A stretch of DNA of 64,000 nt from positions 2,037,501 to 2,101,500 of the forward strand of contig OZ037772.1 of NCBI GenBank assembly GCA_964035545.1, given 5' to 3'. The translations under genes and the position numbers were made by a program. The DNA is from Bugula neritina. Its lineage: Eukaryota > Bryozoa > Gymnolaemata > Cheilostomatida > Bugulidae. Every line of letters begins with the position of its first letter. Within the stretch, counting starts at the first letter, position 1. Positions 1 through 11,766 of the stretch are shown here, piece after piece. The notes beneath the pieces are model-generated. The model worked only from the letters and a program-made list of their open reading frames with translations, searched no databases and was not told the origin of the DNA.

Positions 1-663
1 TACATCTAAACTATTTTTTTTAGACTGAGCCTTAAAAATTGATGTAGGAAATATTTGAAAAAAATTCAAAATTTACAAAAATTTGCCCATATTCAATGGT
101 TTAGCATATATGCACACAGAGTATTCTGTAGTATGTGTTGCTACTAGTGCAAATTGATAGGTGTTATCAAATCGCACAGCAAATTTTAAGACTTAGTCTA
201 GAAAAATGTTTGAGATATAGATGTTTATAAATTGCTCTAAAAGTAGAAATCACAAATGTTCCTTAAAGTTTTTCCCAACCTTTGTCCACAAATGTAGTCA
301 TTTCTCAAAAAGTTTTCTGTCAGGTCAAAAATATTTAAGATGAGTACTCAGGACATATGTAGGCCTATTTGGTGTAAATATAAACAAACTCTGAGACACA
401 AAAGCACAGGCCATGTGGTGAGTTGGCATGGACTTGTTATTTAACAGTAGGCATGGTAGGAAAAGAATGATTTTTTCAAGATTTAAAAGTTTGAAGTAAT
501 TGACATGTAATTATAAAGTAATTGTAAAATTCAATTACATTAGCAATGTAATTAATTACAATTACAATTACATGTTTATACATCAATTACAAATTACATT
601 CAATTACTTGAAAAAATGTAATTAATTACAACCAATTACAATTACAAATTACAATTACCCAAA
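1..663. other. AT-rich non-coding segment with a dispersed repeat
   Basis: No supported gene. Bases about 425-667 (AATTAC-rich, ending in CAAACCCTGG) resemble, in inverted orientation, bases about 17880-18372, which contain the same TTAAAAGTTT and CAATTACATTAG blocks and also end in AACCCTGG. The CAGGGTT-type end seen on the reverse strand suggests fragments of a non-autonomous hAT-like element, but no paired terminus or target duplication was found. Confidence 0.3.
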
Positions 664-1022
664 CCCTGGTGTACACAGAGTATATATAAATAGACACAGT
701 TATACACAGAGTATATATAAATATACACAGCTATACACAGAGTATATATAAATATACACAGCTATATACAGAGTATATATAAATATACACAGCTATAGTG
801 TACACAGAGTATATATAAACATACACAGCTATATACAGAGTGTATATAAATATACAGCTATAGTATACACAAAGTATATATATAAACATACACAACTATA
901 CACAGAGTATATATAAACATACACAGCTATATACAGAGTATATATAAACATACACAGCTATATACAGAGTATATATAAACATACACAGCTATAGTGTACA
1001 CAGAGTATATATAAATATACGC
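664..1022. repeat. 31-bp minisatellite
   Basis: About eleven imperfect head-to-tail units of roughly 31 bp built from TACACAGAGTATATATAAA and ATACACAGCTATA blocks. Some units carry a short TAGTG insertion. Reading frames across it are by-products of the repeat. Confidence 0.85.
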
Positions 1023-3875
1023 AGCAACAGTAAGGGTTGACACCATAATTTAGAATGAAGGAAGATTCTGTTTTCACCTGAAGAAGGTAGAAGCTGTTGG
1101 GTGGTCCTGTGTTCAATAGATGAGAGATTATCTCGGTATATGGTGTACGCATCATCAGATATGGGAGTGAGTCCTTGGTGGTCACATTTGAAGAGAGAGA
1201 AAGGTTCTGATACTCTGTGGGATATGTACAGTACATCAATTCAGACATGTACAGATTTGATGGATATAACGGTTTGTCTACTGTGAGCTAGCTAGTCAAC
1301 TATACTATGTATTGTACAGAAAGAAACAATTTCTCTCTCGGATACAATGGCACATATTCAGATATATCTTTATTGTATACTGTGGTGTTACTAACTGGTC
1401 AATAGTAATACAGTCTCTGCCCCCACTACTATAAACCACATGTAAAACTAGTAACATTTCTGTCAATATCCATTAATACACAGTCTGAGAACAGCGTGTA
1501 TATAAATGATAACTTTTTACCAGTAAATATTTCTACGATAAGAACAGCTCACAGGAAATCCACGTTGTCGACTACTGACTCATAATTATCACTAGTTGAC
1601 TACTAGTAACCATGGTAACAACTAACATCCTATTACAATCAAATGTTACTTGCTATCACCTGAATAAGTATCAGATTAGAGGTATAGTGTATGAATAATG
1701 TTGGCAGACAGCAGCCTACCAGTATGTAACTTTTAGTAACTGAGTCAATATACTGAGAAGTTACAGGGAGATGATACAATCCTTATATTTACTCTGCTGT
1801 ACTAGCCGAGGAACAAGAAAACTTGTGTTCTAATGTGCACCAAAATCTCTACTTAGCTACAAACATAGCTGATACTCTCCCCTGTTTATATAATAAAGTT
1901 GTAATCTAAAGAATACAAACACACTTTTCCTTAGTGGATGTCAGGACTGGGCTACTCAAAGCTCTCACCAGTTTTAACTTCTCAGGAGCATTGAGGAACA
2001 CGGTCTACAAAATACACCCACACATATCTAGAACTACCCTCTATATTCACTAAACAGAGTTCCTCAGTCTATTCAGCATGATAGGACACACCCAGCAGGA
2101 AATAAACTCAAGGCTAAAACAGTTATCTGACTGCGAATCACACATTTTATGTTTCCACATTGAAGAACACATTTAATCAGCACACACTAGGCTAACTACA
2201 ATCAGCTAGTCTCATGGTTCTCTCTCATATTACAGGGAGCTAAGTCTATCTAACTGGTGGCCAGCTATAAAGTTCTGAGTATTTATATAGTGTGCCCATG
2301 AATTGTTAACAGGGTGGACTCAACTTCTTTAACCCCTTCGTCTCGAACTCTCTGTATAATACTTATATTATGGGGCGCAGTAGCTATGTATTTTTGTAAA
2401 TTGAAAAAAAGTATTTAAATATACTCCAGTTGCAGTTTTATAATAGATTTGGAGACAACTAGCTAATGTTTAAATGAAAACATTTAATGGCCTACACCAA
2501 GCTTGAAAATAATTAGATATAAGCCCACCCCTTGTGCTAGTCACATATTCATATTCACAGCTTAAGTGAGCTGAAGCGCACATCACAGTGGCTGATCATC
2601 ACCACACACATTCTCACACTGTTCTCATAAACTGCAGAGTCGTGAATGGTACTTGAACTCGTACTGAAAGTGTTGCTCATAACTGTTCATATTGACACTG
2701 ACATTATGAAGTTAATAGTGATATTTCATTTTCAATAGTAGGGCTTTTAGATGGTATTGATTCATCCACAATGAGAAATACTTGCAAATGTTGATAAATT
2801 ATTTTATGATTGAATTGGTGAGTTATAATGTGTATCATTCAAATGTGAATATTGAACATGATCTGGTCGCCTTGATTACCTCATATTGATTCATCGCAAT
2901 TGTCAGTATAATTGTGCCATAGAGAATTCTAATAAGTTTGAAAATTGACATACAGTTTCACATTGCTCATTCACTTTCAGTGATCCATGCTTAGTGTCAC
3001 ATTGGCCTTTAGGCTTAAAGCAACGAAATCTAACAGTAACACTATCTATAAGTATATTTATATTATTATCAAGTATTAGCATTATGACATAAAATTAAAC
3101 TTAAAGCCTGTCAGTTATAGTGTCTATGAAATTAAATTCCAAAAATAAAAAAAAACAAAAATAACAACTTTTATTCACGCTTCAACTTTCAAAACGAAGA
3201 CTAGGTTCAACCCAACGAGGTAAGAGATGATCATTTAATCAGTTAATCACAATGCCTAGTATGTTATCACATTCACGCAAGCTTTCACTGTGAATCACAA
3301 TGATTATGAGTATGATTTAATGAGTATGGCAATCCCAACGACAATAAGTATAACTGTGAGTGTGAGTGACTGACTGAGTGTGACTGATAAGAGCCAGGCT
3401 AATGCCAGGGGCAATCGCAATCACAATCGGTATGACTGAATCACTATCAGTATAAGTATTACAATCACAAAGTCAAATGACAATGCCAATAGCACTATCA
3501 ATATCATATTGAATTGAATTTTGAATGCGAATATCAAATAGCACCCTCTTACCATTAGTATCAGTATGAGTATTAGTATTACTATTAGTATTACTTACAA
3601 CTTGCTTATGCAAGAGAATTAAATCTTTAAAGCGTAGCATCCTTTTCAAGCAAAATAAGGACAATAAGTTTCGTCAAATTGAGTTAAAAACTACAACTTA
3701 AAAGTCACAAGTATAAAGCAACTCATGCTCAGTCATCACTAATCCTAATCAAGCATATAGCATAATTTATTTTACAATGCGACAAGATTATCTAGACGGT
3801 GCGCTTACGCCTCTCATTGTACTTAAGCAATATCCAATTGTATGGTTTTTATGACTTTAAAATCCGTTTTTGAGA
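1023..3875. other. Gene-poor AT-rich spacer
   Basis: I see no convincing coding exon here. From about 2640 the sequence is dominated by short degenerate words such as ATTAGTATTA, TATGAGTAT and AATCACAAT on both strands, a cryptically simple texture that recurs at 14.4-14.8, 26.6-26.9 and 52.2-55.0 kb. Confidence 0.4.
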
Positions 3876-3883
3876 AGCAAGGC
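3876..3883. repeat. Left target-site duplication AGCAAGGC
   Basis: Eight bases directly outside the left terminus of the hAT-like element, identical to 14069-14076. Confidence 0.85.
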
Positions 3884-4306
3884 CAGTGTGGTATATTAAG
3901 AGTGTTGACTTTAAACCATGAAAAATCATTATGTCGCTAATGGTACCGCAAGTTTATATAAGTTATAAAAGAAAAGTTTTGCCACTTTTGTGATTTTATT
4001 TTTTTTTTTATATTATGTGTCCATTTTTTTAGTTTTGTTTATTGGTAAAGTTTTTAAACATATTTTCAATACATATAAAATTTTAAAAAAAGTTAAAACT
4101 TAATCATGCACGTATATACAAAGCTATAAAGTTTAAGCTTCGCTGTGATTACAATGTGAATATGAATTGAATAATGCTTGCAATAACCATTTTACACAAA
4201 ATATGTTACAGTTGCTATAAATGTAAGACTAGTAAATTGGATGCAAATAGGCACGGTAATACTATTTAATTTATGCTATTTTTGAAATTTGTAGTAAATA
4301 TTCGGC

Positions 4307-4309
4307 ATG

Positions 4310-4405
<96 letters not shown>

Positions 4406-4949
4406 TATAATAATATATTATATATTTTTATGTTATATATTGTTATATTATATATATATTATATAGGTATAATAATATTATATATAATATATATATATTA
4501 TAATAATATATTATATAATATAATAATATAATATATTATTATATTATATATTATATTATATATATATTATATATATATAATATCATATAAAATATATTAT
4601 TAAATTATATTATTTACAAAATATATATATATATTATAATAATATATTATATATTATTATATATTATATTATATTATTATATATATATATTATACAAGTA
4701 TAATAATATTATATATAATATATATATATTATAATAATATATATATATATATATTTATAGAATAATATATTATATATTATTATATTATATATTATATTAT
4801 ATATATATTATATATATATAATATCATATAAAATATATTATTATATTATATTATTTATAATATATATATATATATTATAATAATATATTATATATTATTA
4901 TATATTATATTATATTATATATATATATATTATACAAGTATAATAATAT

Positions 4950-4981
<32 letters not shown>

Positions 4982-5358
4982 TATAATAATATATATATAT
5001 ATTTTAATAATATATTATATATTATTATATTATATTTTATATATATTGTATATATAATATCATATATAATATATCATTATATTATGTATTATATCATATA
5101 TGATATATATATATATTATAATAATATATTATACATTAATATATTATATATTATATTATATATATATTATATATATAATAATATCATATATAATATATAT
5201 AATATATTATTATATTATATATTATATTATATATATAATAATATCATATATAATATATTATTATATTATATATTAAATTATATACATTATATATATAATG
5301 ATATTATATATAATATATATATATACATATAATAATATTATATATTATATATATATAA

Positions 5359-5417
<59 letters not shown>
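4307..5417. repeat. Expanded (TA)n / TATTATAATAATATA low-complexity tract
   Basis: A 1.1-kb block of almost pure A and T. It begins and ends with clean (TA)n and has internally duplicated TATAATAATATATTATA segments. It lies inside the left arm of the fold-back element; the matching tract in the right arm is only about 80 bp, so it expanded after the arms formed. Tyr/Ile-rich frames across it are not genes. Confidence 0.9.
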
Positions 5418-5419
<2 letters not shown>

Positions 5420-5820
5420 CTGTGAGATATAGTGCGCTGCTTAAAAGAGCTCAATGTTTAAAACAGAGCATATCGTAAAATAGAATTGAAATGACACAGT
5501 TAAAATTGATAAAACATTTTATTACTAATAGTTTCATGTATGTTAAAATATACACTCTTCAGATAAAATGTTTAAATCTACTAAAGAATATATTACATGG
5601 TACTATTTAGGTAGTAAAAAGCTGAAAAGCTGGCGGATTAATGATATTTAAAAAAAGGCTGGTAAGCATATTGTATGGATTATAGGATGCTCATGTAACG
5701 CTTTCTAAAACAAATGCCCTCCCATGTCTACATGTAGAAATAAAATCACTTCTGGTGTTTAGTGAAGCGTATGTTGGTTTGTATACTATAAAATATAAAA
5801 TATTTCTCCCATAGACATAG

Positions 5821-6125
5821 TGTTATAGTTTTCAGATTTAGGGTTGATGTGCCACCAAGAGAGTCTATTTAACACTAGAGAAACTTCACCAGTTAAGTCG
5901 AGTAGATATCGTTATATTTAATACAAGAATACATAATAAAAATTCAATGTACAACAGTAATGATACGCACGTCTATTTAGTTTACAGCACTATCCTCAAC
6001 TGAGCTAGTAGCGCGAAGCGGCTACTATTACTTATCAAACAGCTTAGCTAATTGGCTAATACATTGTTCCGGGTCAATACGCAACCTTGCGTATTGTGTT
6101 GCTGGTAGCTCCACGAGCCACCACA
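5821..6125 (-). repeat. 3' LTR of element A
   Basis: 305 bp. Read on the minus strand it begins TGTGGTGGC and ends CTATAACA. It is near-identical to 12968-13272 and directly follows the polypurine tract. Confidence 0.95.
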
Positions 6126-6137
6126 CTGCCCCCTCCA
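6126..6137 (-). other. Polypurine tract of element A
   Basis: On the minus strand GGAGGGGGCAG directly abuts the start of the 3' LTR, the expected site of plus-strand DNA priming. Confidence 0.8.
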
Positions 6138-6385
6138 GCAGAAAGCCCACTTTCTGATAAAATAAGATTCACATAAAAAACGTATACTTCGTTGGGGGGT
6201 AAGAGAACAGCATAAAAGTATATAAAAAACAACAACTGGTAAAAATATACAGGTATATATATCGTGCACTAAGTAATAAGCAAGAGAAGGTCCTATCTAC
6301 ATATAGAGTACGTGCCACCATTACGGTAGGGAATGCCACAGAGAGGTAGGGGAATGAGTAGTAGGGAGTGGTAGGTAGACTCGAG

Positions 6386-7380
6386 TTAACTGCGGGCCGC
6401 ACGCTTCATGCGTTTAATAGACTCCTGTAAATATTTGAGTTCACTGGAGGCTGCCTGTATCCGTGGGGCCAGCCTGTACACTTCTTGCTCCAAGTCATGC
6501 GCCCTAGCTTCTACCTCACGTAGGTTACGGGCCCAGGGGGATGAGCGAGAGGAAGTTGGCTGCCTGTGTCGTTTCCGCTCTGAGGATGGAAGAGGAGGAG
6601 GGAGTGTATACGCATTTGTGTCTACTCTCTGTAGTACGACACGAGGAAAGGTATGCGGCATGCGTACAGGACTGTGAGGTGGAGAGTTAGCAGACTGTGT
6701 AGGTTATCTGCGGCTCCAGAGATGATGGGTCGCGGGGAAGGGAAGCCTTGCTCCAGGCGAGATAGCCGAGCTGAGTCAGTGATGAGTGGTTTGATGGCGT
6801 TGAGAAAGGCAGGATATGATGATTCGTCTACTTCATAGACATGTCCTTGATAGCACTGCATAGTACGTTGGTGCCGCAGTAGGTAATCACGATTATAGCT
6901 ATATTCTCCGCAAGGGCAGAAAGTGGTGATGTAGTGCTGCGGCAAGTGCACCTTTAGTCTGCGGTGGGTTGTGAATCGCTGCTGGCAGAGGTTGCATTCA
7001 CGATTACTCTCACCTCCTTGATGGGTCCTGATTTCTCTCTCTGTGGCAGGGGTAATCCAGTTGGAGGTTGCTTCCAACTGGGGTGGTAGTTGCCTGGTGG
7101 TAGGAGTTGCTGGGGCCGGCTCTGGGTCCCATGCCATCTCTAGAGAAGGCATGTCCGTAGAGACGGGTGCGAGTGTGTCTACAAAAGTAGAATTATTGTT
7201 AGATCGCGGTGGATCTTTACAACATAATTCTAGTGACTGTCGACCGTTGCTAGCCTGAGAGTCACAGCTTTTGGAATGCACTCGAGGAACTGATGAATCA
7301 TGTGTGGACTGACCAAGAACAGTGTCTAGCTCCAGGTCTAACAGACCGTCGGCCATTACAGTGTCTTCATCGTCATTCAC
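6386..7380 (-). pseudogene. ORF3 of element A: C2H2 finger and coiled-coil protein, frameshifted
   Basis: Two overlapping frames (6622-7380 and 6386-6661) together match the single 362-residue ORF3 of element B. The first holds MADGLLDLELDT, a C2H2 finger (CNLC...HLPQH) and a second finger (CPC...RHQRTMQC). The second holds a basic Pro-rich linker and a coiled coil (VEARAHDLEQEVYRL). The frame breaks near 6700. The N-terminus is also disturbed: the ATG at about 7448 that corresponds to the start in element B runs into TGA after 12 codons, so the next usable ATG is at 7380. It lies between Pol and the polypurine tract, where an env would lie, but has no signal peptide or membrane segment. Function unknown; nucleic-acid binding is plausible. 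Confidence 0.75.
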
Positions 7381-7464
7381 ATGAAACGTGGTTCCCAGTA
7401 ATTCTGATTCAATCTGCAGAATTTACTGGCATCGAGCCCGTTTCCATGAATAGGAATACAAGAC

Positions 7465-10400
7465 TTATACTGGCTTACCTGGGAACTCGGTATCTGGCTT
7501 ACCTGGGAACTCGGTATTAATGTCCATACTCAACGTTCTTGGTAAGGTTGGAGCTGGTTGTGAGATACGTCTGCCTTTGGCGATGTCAGCATAAGAAAAG
7601 GCTGAGCATCGTTTCTGAGGCACGAGGTCGGAACTATTTGCTTTACGCGTATTAATTCCTCCCACTATTCCGCCCTCGCAAAAGTTGATATTTGCGTGGG
7701 GTTCACAACTCCAACATTTTATCGTACGGTTTTCCCCTAGGCTTTCATATGCGCCGCTTCTAATGCAGTCACATATGAAGTCTTTCAAATACGGTGGGGG
7801 TTTCCTCGTACGCTGTCCCCTTTCTAGGGGGGGTGACACGCTTGCCGGTTCGTTAGTAGGGGCCTCTAATGGCGTCTCTACTTCACCGTTAGTGGTCACC
7901 TCTTCTTGTTCTCTGGATGGAGCCCCTCCCTCCGTGGGGGTTTGCACTTCCGGAACCGGCTCGGTTTCTGGAAGTGATGGAATTAGACTTGGCGGTGGCG
8001 GACACGCTTCTGTTGACAAAAGCTGCCGCTCCTCTCTCACCAAGTTTTCCTCCCGCGGTATGACCACTTCGTATTCAGGTCCATGCCGCCGTCGCCCGCG
8101 CGTCGTTGTCTGCCTCCTGGGCTCTAACAACGGGGGGGGGGCTTCTCCCACTCTGTCAGGGCTAGCCCAATACGGTTTCAAGCGAGACTCATTCTGGATA
8201 GACACCTGTCCTGAGCGCTCAATCTTGTACGTATGATTGGGCATAGCCTCGACGACCACGTAGGGGCCTACGAACTTAGGCTTCAGCTTATCAGCCTGTC
8301 CGCGGCGCCTACGGTAATTGACCATCCACACCTTATCTCCCCTTTGATAGAGAGGGGGTTCATCGGAATCTTCGTGCCGCACCTTCCACTGCTGTTGACG
8401 CAGTATATCGTGTGCGGCCTTCATCCGTTCCACTAGTTCACTGGCATACTCGTGAACCGAGTTGTCTTGCTCTGGAACGTGATAGGTGAGATGGTCGGGG
8501 ACACGAGTCTCTCTCCCGAGCATCAAGAGGTTTGGGGTCTCACCAGTACTGGTGTGTGGGGTGCTACGATATGCACGCATGACTTGCGGCAACACCGTAT
8601 CCCATTCCTCTTGACCTCGTCCAAGGAGGAGACTCCGGAGCGCATCACCTAGCATCCGGTTGTTGCGCTCCACCACCCCGTTACCTTGAGGGTGGTAAGG
8701 GGTGGTCCTGCTCTGATTTACTCCCCAGAGGTGGCAAAGGTCGCTCATCAGTTGAGACTGAAATTGAGCGCCTTGATCAGAGTGTATCTGTTCGGGAAGC
8801 CCAAAATAACAGAATACATGTTGGTCTAGTGCCCTGGCCACTGTTGGGGCTGATGCATCTGGGATAGCCAGAGCATCCGCCCACCTAGTAAAGTGGTCGG
8901 TTAGTACTAGGATCCAATTATTACCTCTGAGGGTCAGGGGCATGGGTCCGACCAGGTCTACAGCGACTACTTGCCAGGGCCTACCAGCATATAGCCTCCG
9001 CCGTCCTGCTTCACCAGGGGGGCGGCTATGCTTACTGGCCTGGCAGATCTCACACTGTTTGACTCTGAGCCGGACGTCACGCTCCATCTGCGGCCAATAC
9101 CACCGGAGTCGTAATTTGGATATCACTCGCTTGACCCCTGCGTGGGCCTGCTTGTGAGTATCCCAAATCAACTCACGGCGGATGGCTGTGGGGCAGACTA
9201 CCCTCTTCCTTTCCGGGTGTCTGCCGCTGGCAGCTAGAGAGATGGTTAGCAACCCATCCTGCCCAATCCGCAGCGAGTCCCAACGCTGACAGTATAGCCG
9301 GAACTCGGCGCATCCCTGTCGTATGCGTTCCTCGCTGGGTCGTCGCCCTTCCCTTTTGGCCTGGTAGATGTCTGCCACGACTCCCGGCAGCTCTTCTTGG
9401 AGCTTCTTCAGCTCTCGAACATTACCGGCCAGTACAGGGTTGGCGCGGAGGTTTTGTACATCCTCCGGGGACTCATCAACTCTTTGCCTGAGTTGACCTT
9501 GATCCCAGTCAAACGGCGCTCCGTGATGAGCCAGCGTCTCCAACTCGCATCGTGGGGGACCTCCATCCCTCCTCTCGATGTTGAGACACTGTTTGCAACC
9601 TCCGTCAGGTCGGCGACTCAACCCATCCGCATTGCTGTGTCTCTTGCCCGGTCGGTGTTCGATCCGGTATGAGAATTCAGCTAGGATTTCGAGCCACCGG
9701 GCGACCTGACTGGAGGGCTCTGCTCTCCTGCACAACCAGATCAGCGAGGCATGATCCGTACGCAGCCGGAACTTCCTGCCATATAGGTATGGTCTGAAGT
9801 GCTTCACTGACTTGATTACTGCCAGCAGCTCCTTGCGGGTAGTGCAGTGATTTCGTTCAGCGGGAGAGAGAGACTTGCTGTAGTAGGCTACTACTACTTC
9901 TCGGCCTTCCTGCACTTGCGACAGCACAGCGCCAACATTCTGGTCACTGGCGTCTGTGTCTAGGATGTATTCCAGAGTGGGGTCTGGGTAGGCCAAGATG
10001 GGCGCCGTTAGGAGGCAGCCCTTGAGGCGGTCGAACGCTTCTTGTTCGACTGGAGTGCACTGCCACGTCACTCCCTTTGCGGTAAGCCGGTTTAACGGCT
10101 GGGCTATGCCCGCAAAGTCTGGTATGTATTGCCTGTAATACCCTACCAGCCCCAAGAAAGCCCGGAGTCCGGTCAAGTCTTGAGGGGTGACCCAGTCTTC
10201 TACTGCCCGTACCTTTTCGGGATCCGTTGCCACGCCGTTTCGACCGACAACGTGCCCCAGGTACTTGACCTCCGGCTGCAACAGAGCGCACTTGGAAGGT
10301 TTGAGCTTAAGACCGGCACCTCGGAGTCTCTCGAAAACCTCTTGCAGACGACTGACATGTGTCTCGAAGTCTGGAGAGATTACGATGACATCATCGAGGT

Positions 10401-11766
10401 AGACCAGCAGTGTCTTCCAATGGAGTCCGCTAAGGACTTGTTCCATCAGCCTCTGGAAGGTGGCTGGGGCGGAGGTTAACCCGAAGGGCAGCACCTTCCA
10501 CTTCCACAAACCGTCCCGTGTAATAAACGCCGTTTTCTCTTGGGCGTCGGGACTCAGAGGAACCTGCCAATAGCCGCTTAGCAAGTCTAACGTACTGAAG
10601 TACTTGCTGCCGGCTAGGGCGTCCAATGACTCGTCAATACGAGGTAGAGGGTAGGCATCCTGTATGGTTACGCTATTGAGTTTGCGGTAGTCCACACAGA
10701 ACCGCCAACTGCCGTCTTTCTTCCGGACCAGTACGACTGGCGAGCTCCACGCACTATGGGCGGGCTCTATCAGTCCCCGGTCCAGAAGATCCCGTACTTG
10801 TCGGCTAACCTCCTTCTCTTTCTCCGGCCCCAGCCTGCGCGTGGGCTGCCGGACAGGGACTGTCCCTGCAGTCAGCGGTATTTCGTGTCTGACAATTCCA
10901 GTCAGTCCCACGTCATTCTCCCCGCTGCTGAACACATCACCGTAGTCGCGTAGTAACTTGGCCATAGCTTGGCGTTCTCTGTTACTCGCGCAGCCGCCAC
11001 TGGCTGTTTCGTATAACTCCCGGAGATGTGTCGGGACTGCCGCTCGCCCCTGAATAGGGTGTCGAGGGGGTGCCTCCGTCGCGTCACCCAGCGACGGGCC
11101 CACGTTCTCTTCCTGGACGGAATGGAACCGGCCCAGCATTGACCCAGCTGGGAGCTCAATGGGCTCGGTAAAGGGGTTGACGCACTGCACTAAGACCTCC
11201 CCTCGCTCAGTTAGTCGGTTTAAACTACTGGCGAGTTGGATCTTTTCGTGCGCGCTTTCAACGACCCCGAGCCTGGCTATCCGGTTGCTGTTCACTCGGC
11301 AGTGGATAGTAGCTCTGAAGCGTCCGGGTACAGTGCAGTTCCGAACTACCTGAACACCGCCCACCAGAGGACGCCCAAACTTATCCACACAGGCGAGTTC
11401 TCGCCCGCCCATCAGCACCACCGACTTACTAAAATCTATTCGGCACTGGTGTTGCTTCAAGAAGGGCATGCCGAGGATAGCATCTTCCTCCAGTTGACCT
11501 ATGATAAAGGTCTCCTGTACAGCCTGATCTCGGACACGCCCAGGGAGCTCGATAATACCATAAAAGGGGATACATGACCCGTCTGCCAGGGTGCCATGTT
11601 CTCCAGTATACGGTCGTACTCTATCCCTGTCCCGGCGGGGCAGTGCCTCAAAGACTCTACGGCTGAGAAGGTTGGTAGTACAACCGGAGTCGAGCAGGAA
11701 AGTGACGGCGTTGCCGGCCACCTTTCCGGGTAGGAAATAGCTCTCTCCATGTGGTTGTACTTTCAC
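7465..11766 (-). CDS. pol: Pol polyprotein of element A: protease, RT, RNase H, integrase
   Basis: 1433 residues counted from the GTG at 11766 (the frame is open back to 11823; no ATG, so translation probably enters by frameshift). Aspartic protease: LLDSGCTTNLLS, DSG at 26-28. Reverse transcriptase: FCVDYRKLNSV region and YLDD at 456-459. RNase H: DTD at 603-605. Integrase: HHCC zinc finger (His 871 and 875, Cys 905 and 908) and catalytic D937, D997, E1033, exactly D,D35E. A GPY/F-type module (FVGPYVVVE) follows near 1167. The C-terminal tail carries PPPYLKDFIC, a Cys-rich segment and FSYADIAKGRRI, conserved in element B. The last residues contain a tandem TEFPGKP duplication. All catalytic residues are present. 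Confidence 0.93.
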   Translation of the reverse strand: MKVQPHGESYFLPGKVAGNAVTFLLDSGCTTNLLSRRVFEALPRRDRDRVRPYTGEHGTLADGSCIPFYGIIELPGRVRDQAVQETFIIGQLEEDAILGMPFLKQHQCRIDFSKSVVLMGGRELACVDKFGRPLVGGVQVVRNCTVPGRFRATIHCRVNSNRIARLGVVESAHEKIQLASSLNRLTERGEVLVQCVNPFTEPIELPAGSMLGRFHSVQEENVGPSLGDATEAPPRHPIQGRAAVPTHLRELYETASGGCASNRERQAMAKLLRDYGDVFSSGENDVGLTGIVRHEIPLTAGTVPVRQPTRRLGPEKEKEVSRQVRDLLDRGLIEPAHSAWSSPVVLVRKKDGSWRFCVDYRKLNSVTIQDAYPLPRIDESLDALAGSKYFSTLDLLSGYWQVPLSPDAQEKTAFITRDGLWKWKVLPFGLTSAPATFQRLMEQVLSGLHWKTLLVYLDDVIVISPDFETHVSRLQEVFERLRGAGLKLKPSKCALLQPEVKYLGHVVGRNGVATDPEKVRAVEDWVTPQDLTGLRAFLGLVGYYRQYIPDFAGIAQPLNRLTAKGVTWQCTPVEQEAFDRLKGCLLTAPILAYPDPTLEYILDTDASDQNVGAVLSQVQEGREVVVAYYSKSLSPAERNHCTTRKELLAVIKSVKHFRPYLYGRKFRLRTDHASLIWLCRRAEPSSQVARWLEILAEFSYRIEHRPGKRHSNADGLSRRPDGGCKQCLNIERRDGGPPRCELETLAHHGAPFDWDQGQLRQRVDESPEDVQNLRANPVLAGNVRELKKLQEELPGVVADIYQAKREGRRPSEERIRQGCAEFRLYCQRWDSLRIGQDGLLTISLAASGRHPERKRVVCPTAIRRELIWDTHKQAHAGVKRVISKLRLRWYWPQMERDVRLRVKQCEICQASKHSRPPGEAGRRRLYAGRPWQVVAVDLVGPMPLTLRGNNWILVLTDHFTRWADALAIPDASAPTVARALDQHVFCYFGLPEQIHSDQGAQFQSQLMSDLCHLWGVNQSRTTPYHPQGNGVVERNNRMLGDALRSLLLGRGQEEWDTVLPQVMRAYRSTPHTSTGETPNLLMLGRETRVPDHLTYHVPEQDNSVHEYASELVERMKAAHDILRQQQWKVRHEDSDEPPLYQRGDKVWMVNYRRRRGQADKLKPKFVGPYVVVEAMPNHTYKIERSGQVSIQNESRLKPYWASPDRVGEAPPPLLEPRRQTTTRGRRRHGPEYEVVIPREENLVREERQLLSTEACPPPPSLIPSLPETEPVPEVQTPTEGGAPSREQEEVTTNGEVETPLEAPTNEPASVSPPLERGQRTRKPPPYLKDFICDCIRSGAYESLGENRTIKCWSCEPHANINFCEGGIVGGINTRKANSSDLVPQKRCSAFSYADIAKGRRISQPAPTLPRTLSMDINTEFPGKPDTEFPGKPV

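Noticed and set aside
4307-5332. Tyr/Ile/Leu-rich frames
   Set aside because: Translations of an AT dinucleotide and trinucleotide tract.
6386-7380. ORF3 as a retroviral envelope
   Set aside because: Position fits, but there is no signal peptide, fusion peptide, furin site or transmembrane segment; the protein has zinc fingers and a coiled coil.
7685-8236. Plus-strand frames across the retrotransposons (also 57145-57570, 57420-58133, 61338-61706)
   Set aside because: Antisense shadows of Pol and Gag in GC-richer DNA; no recognisable domains.
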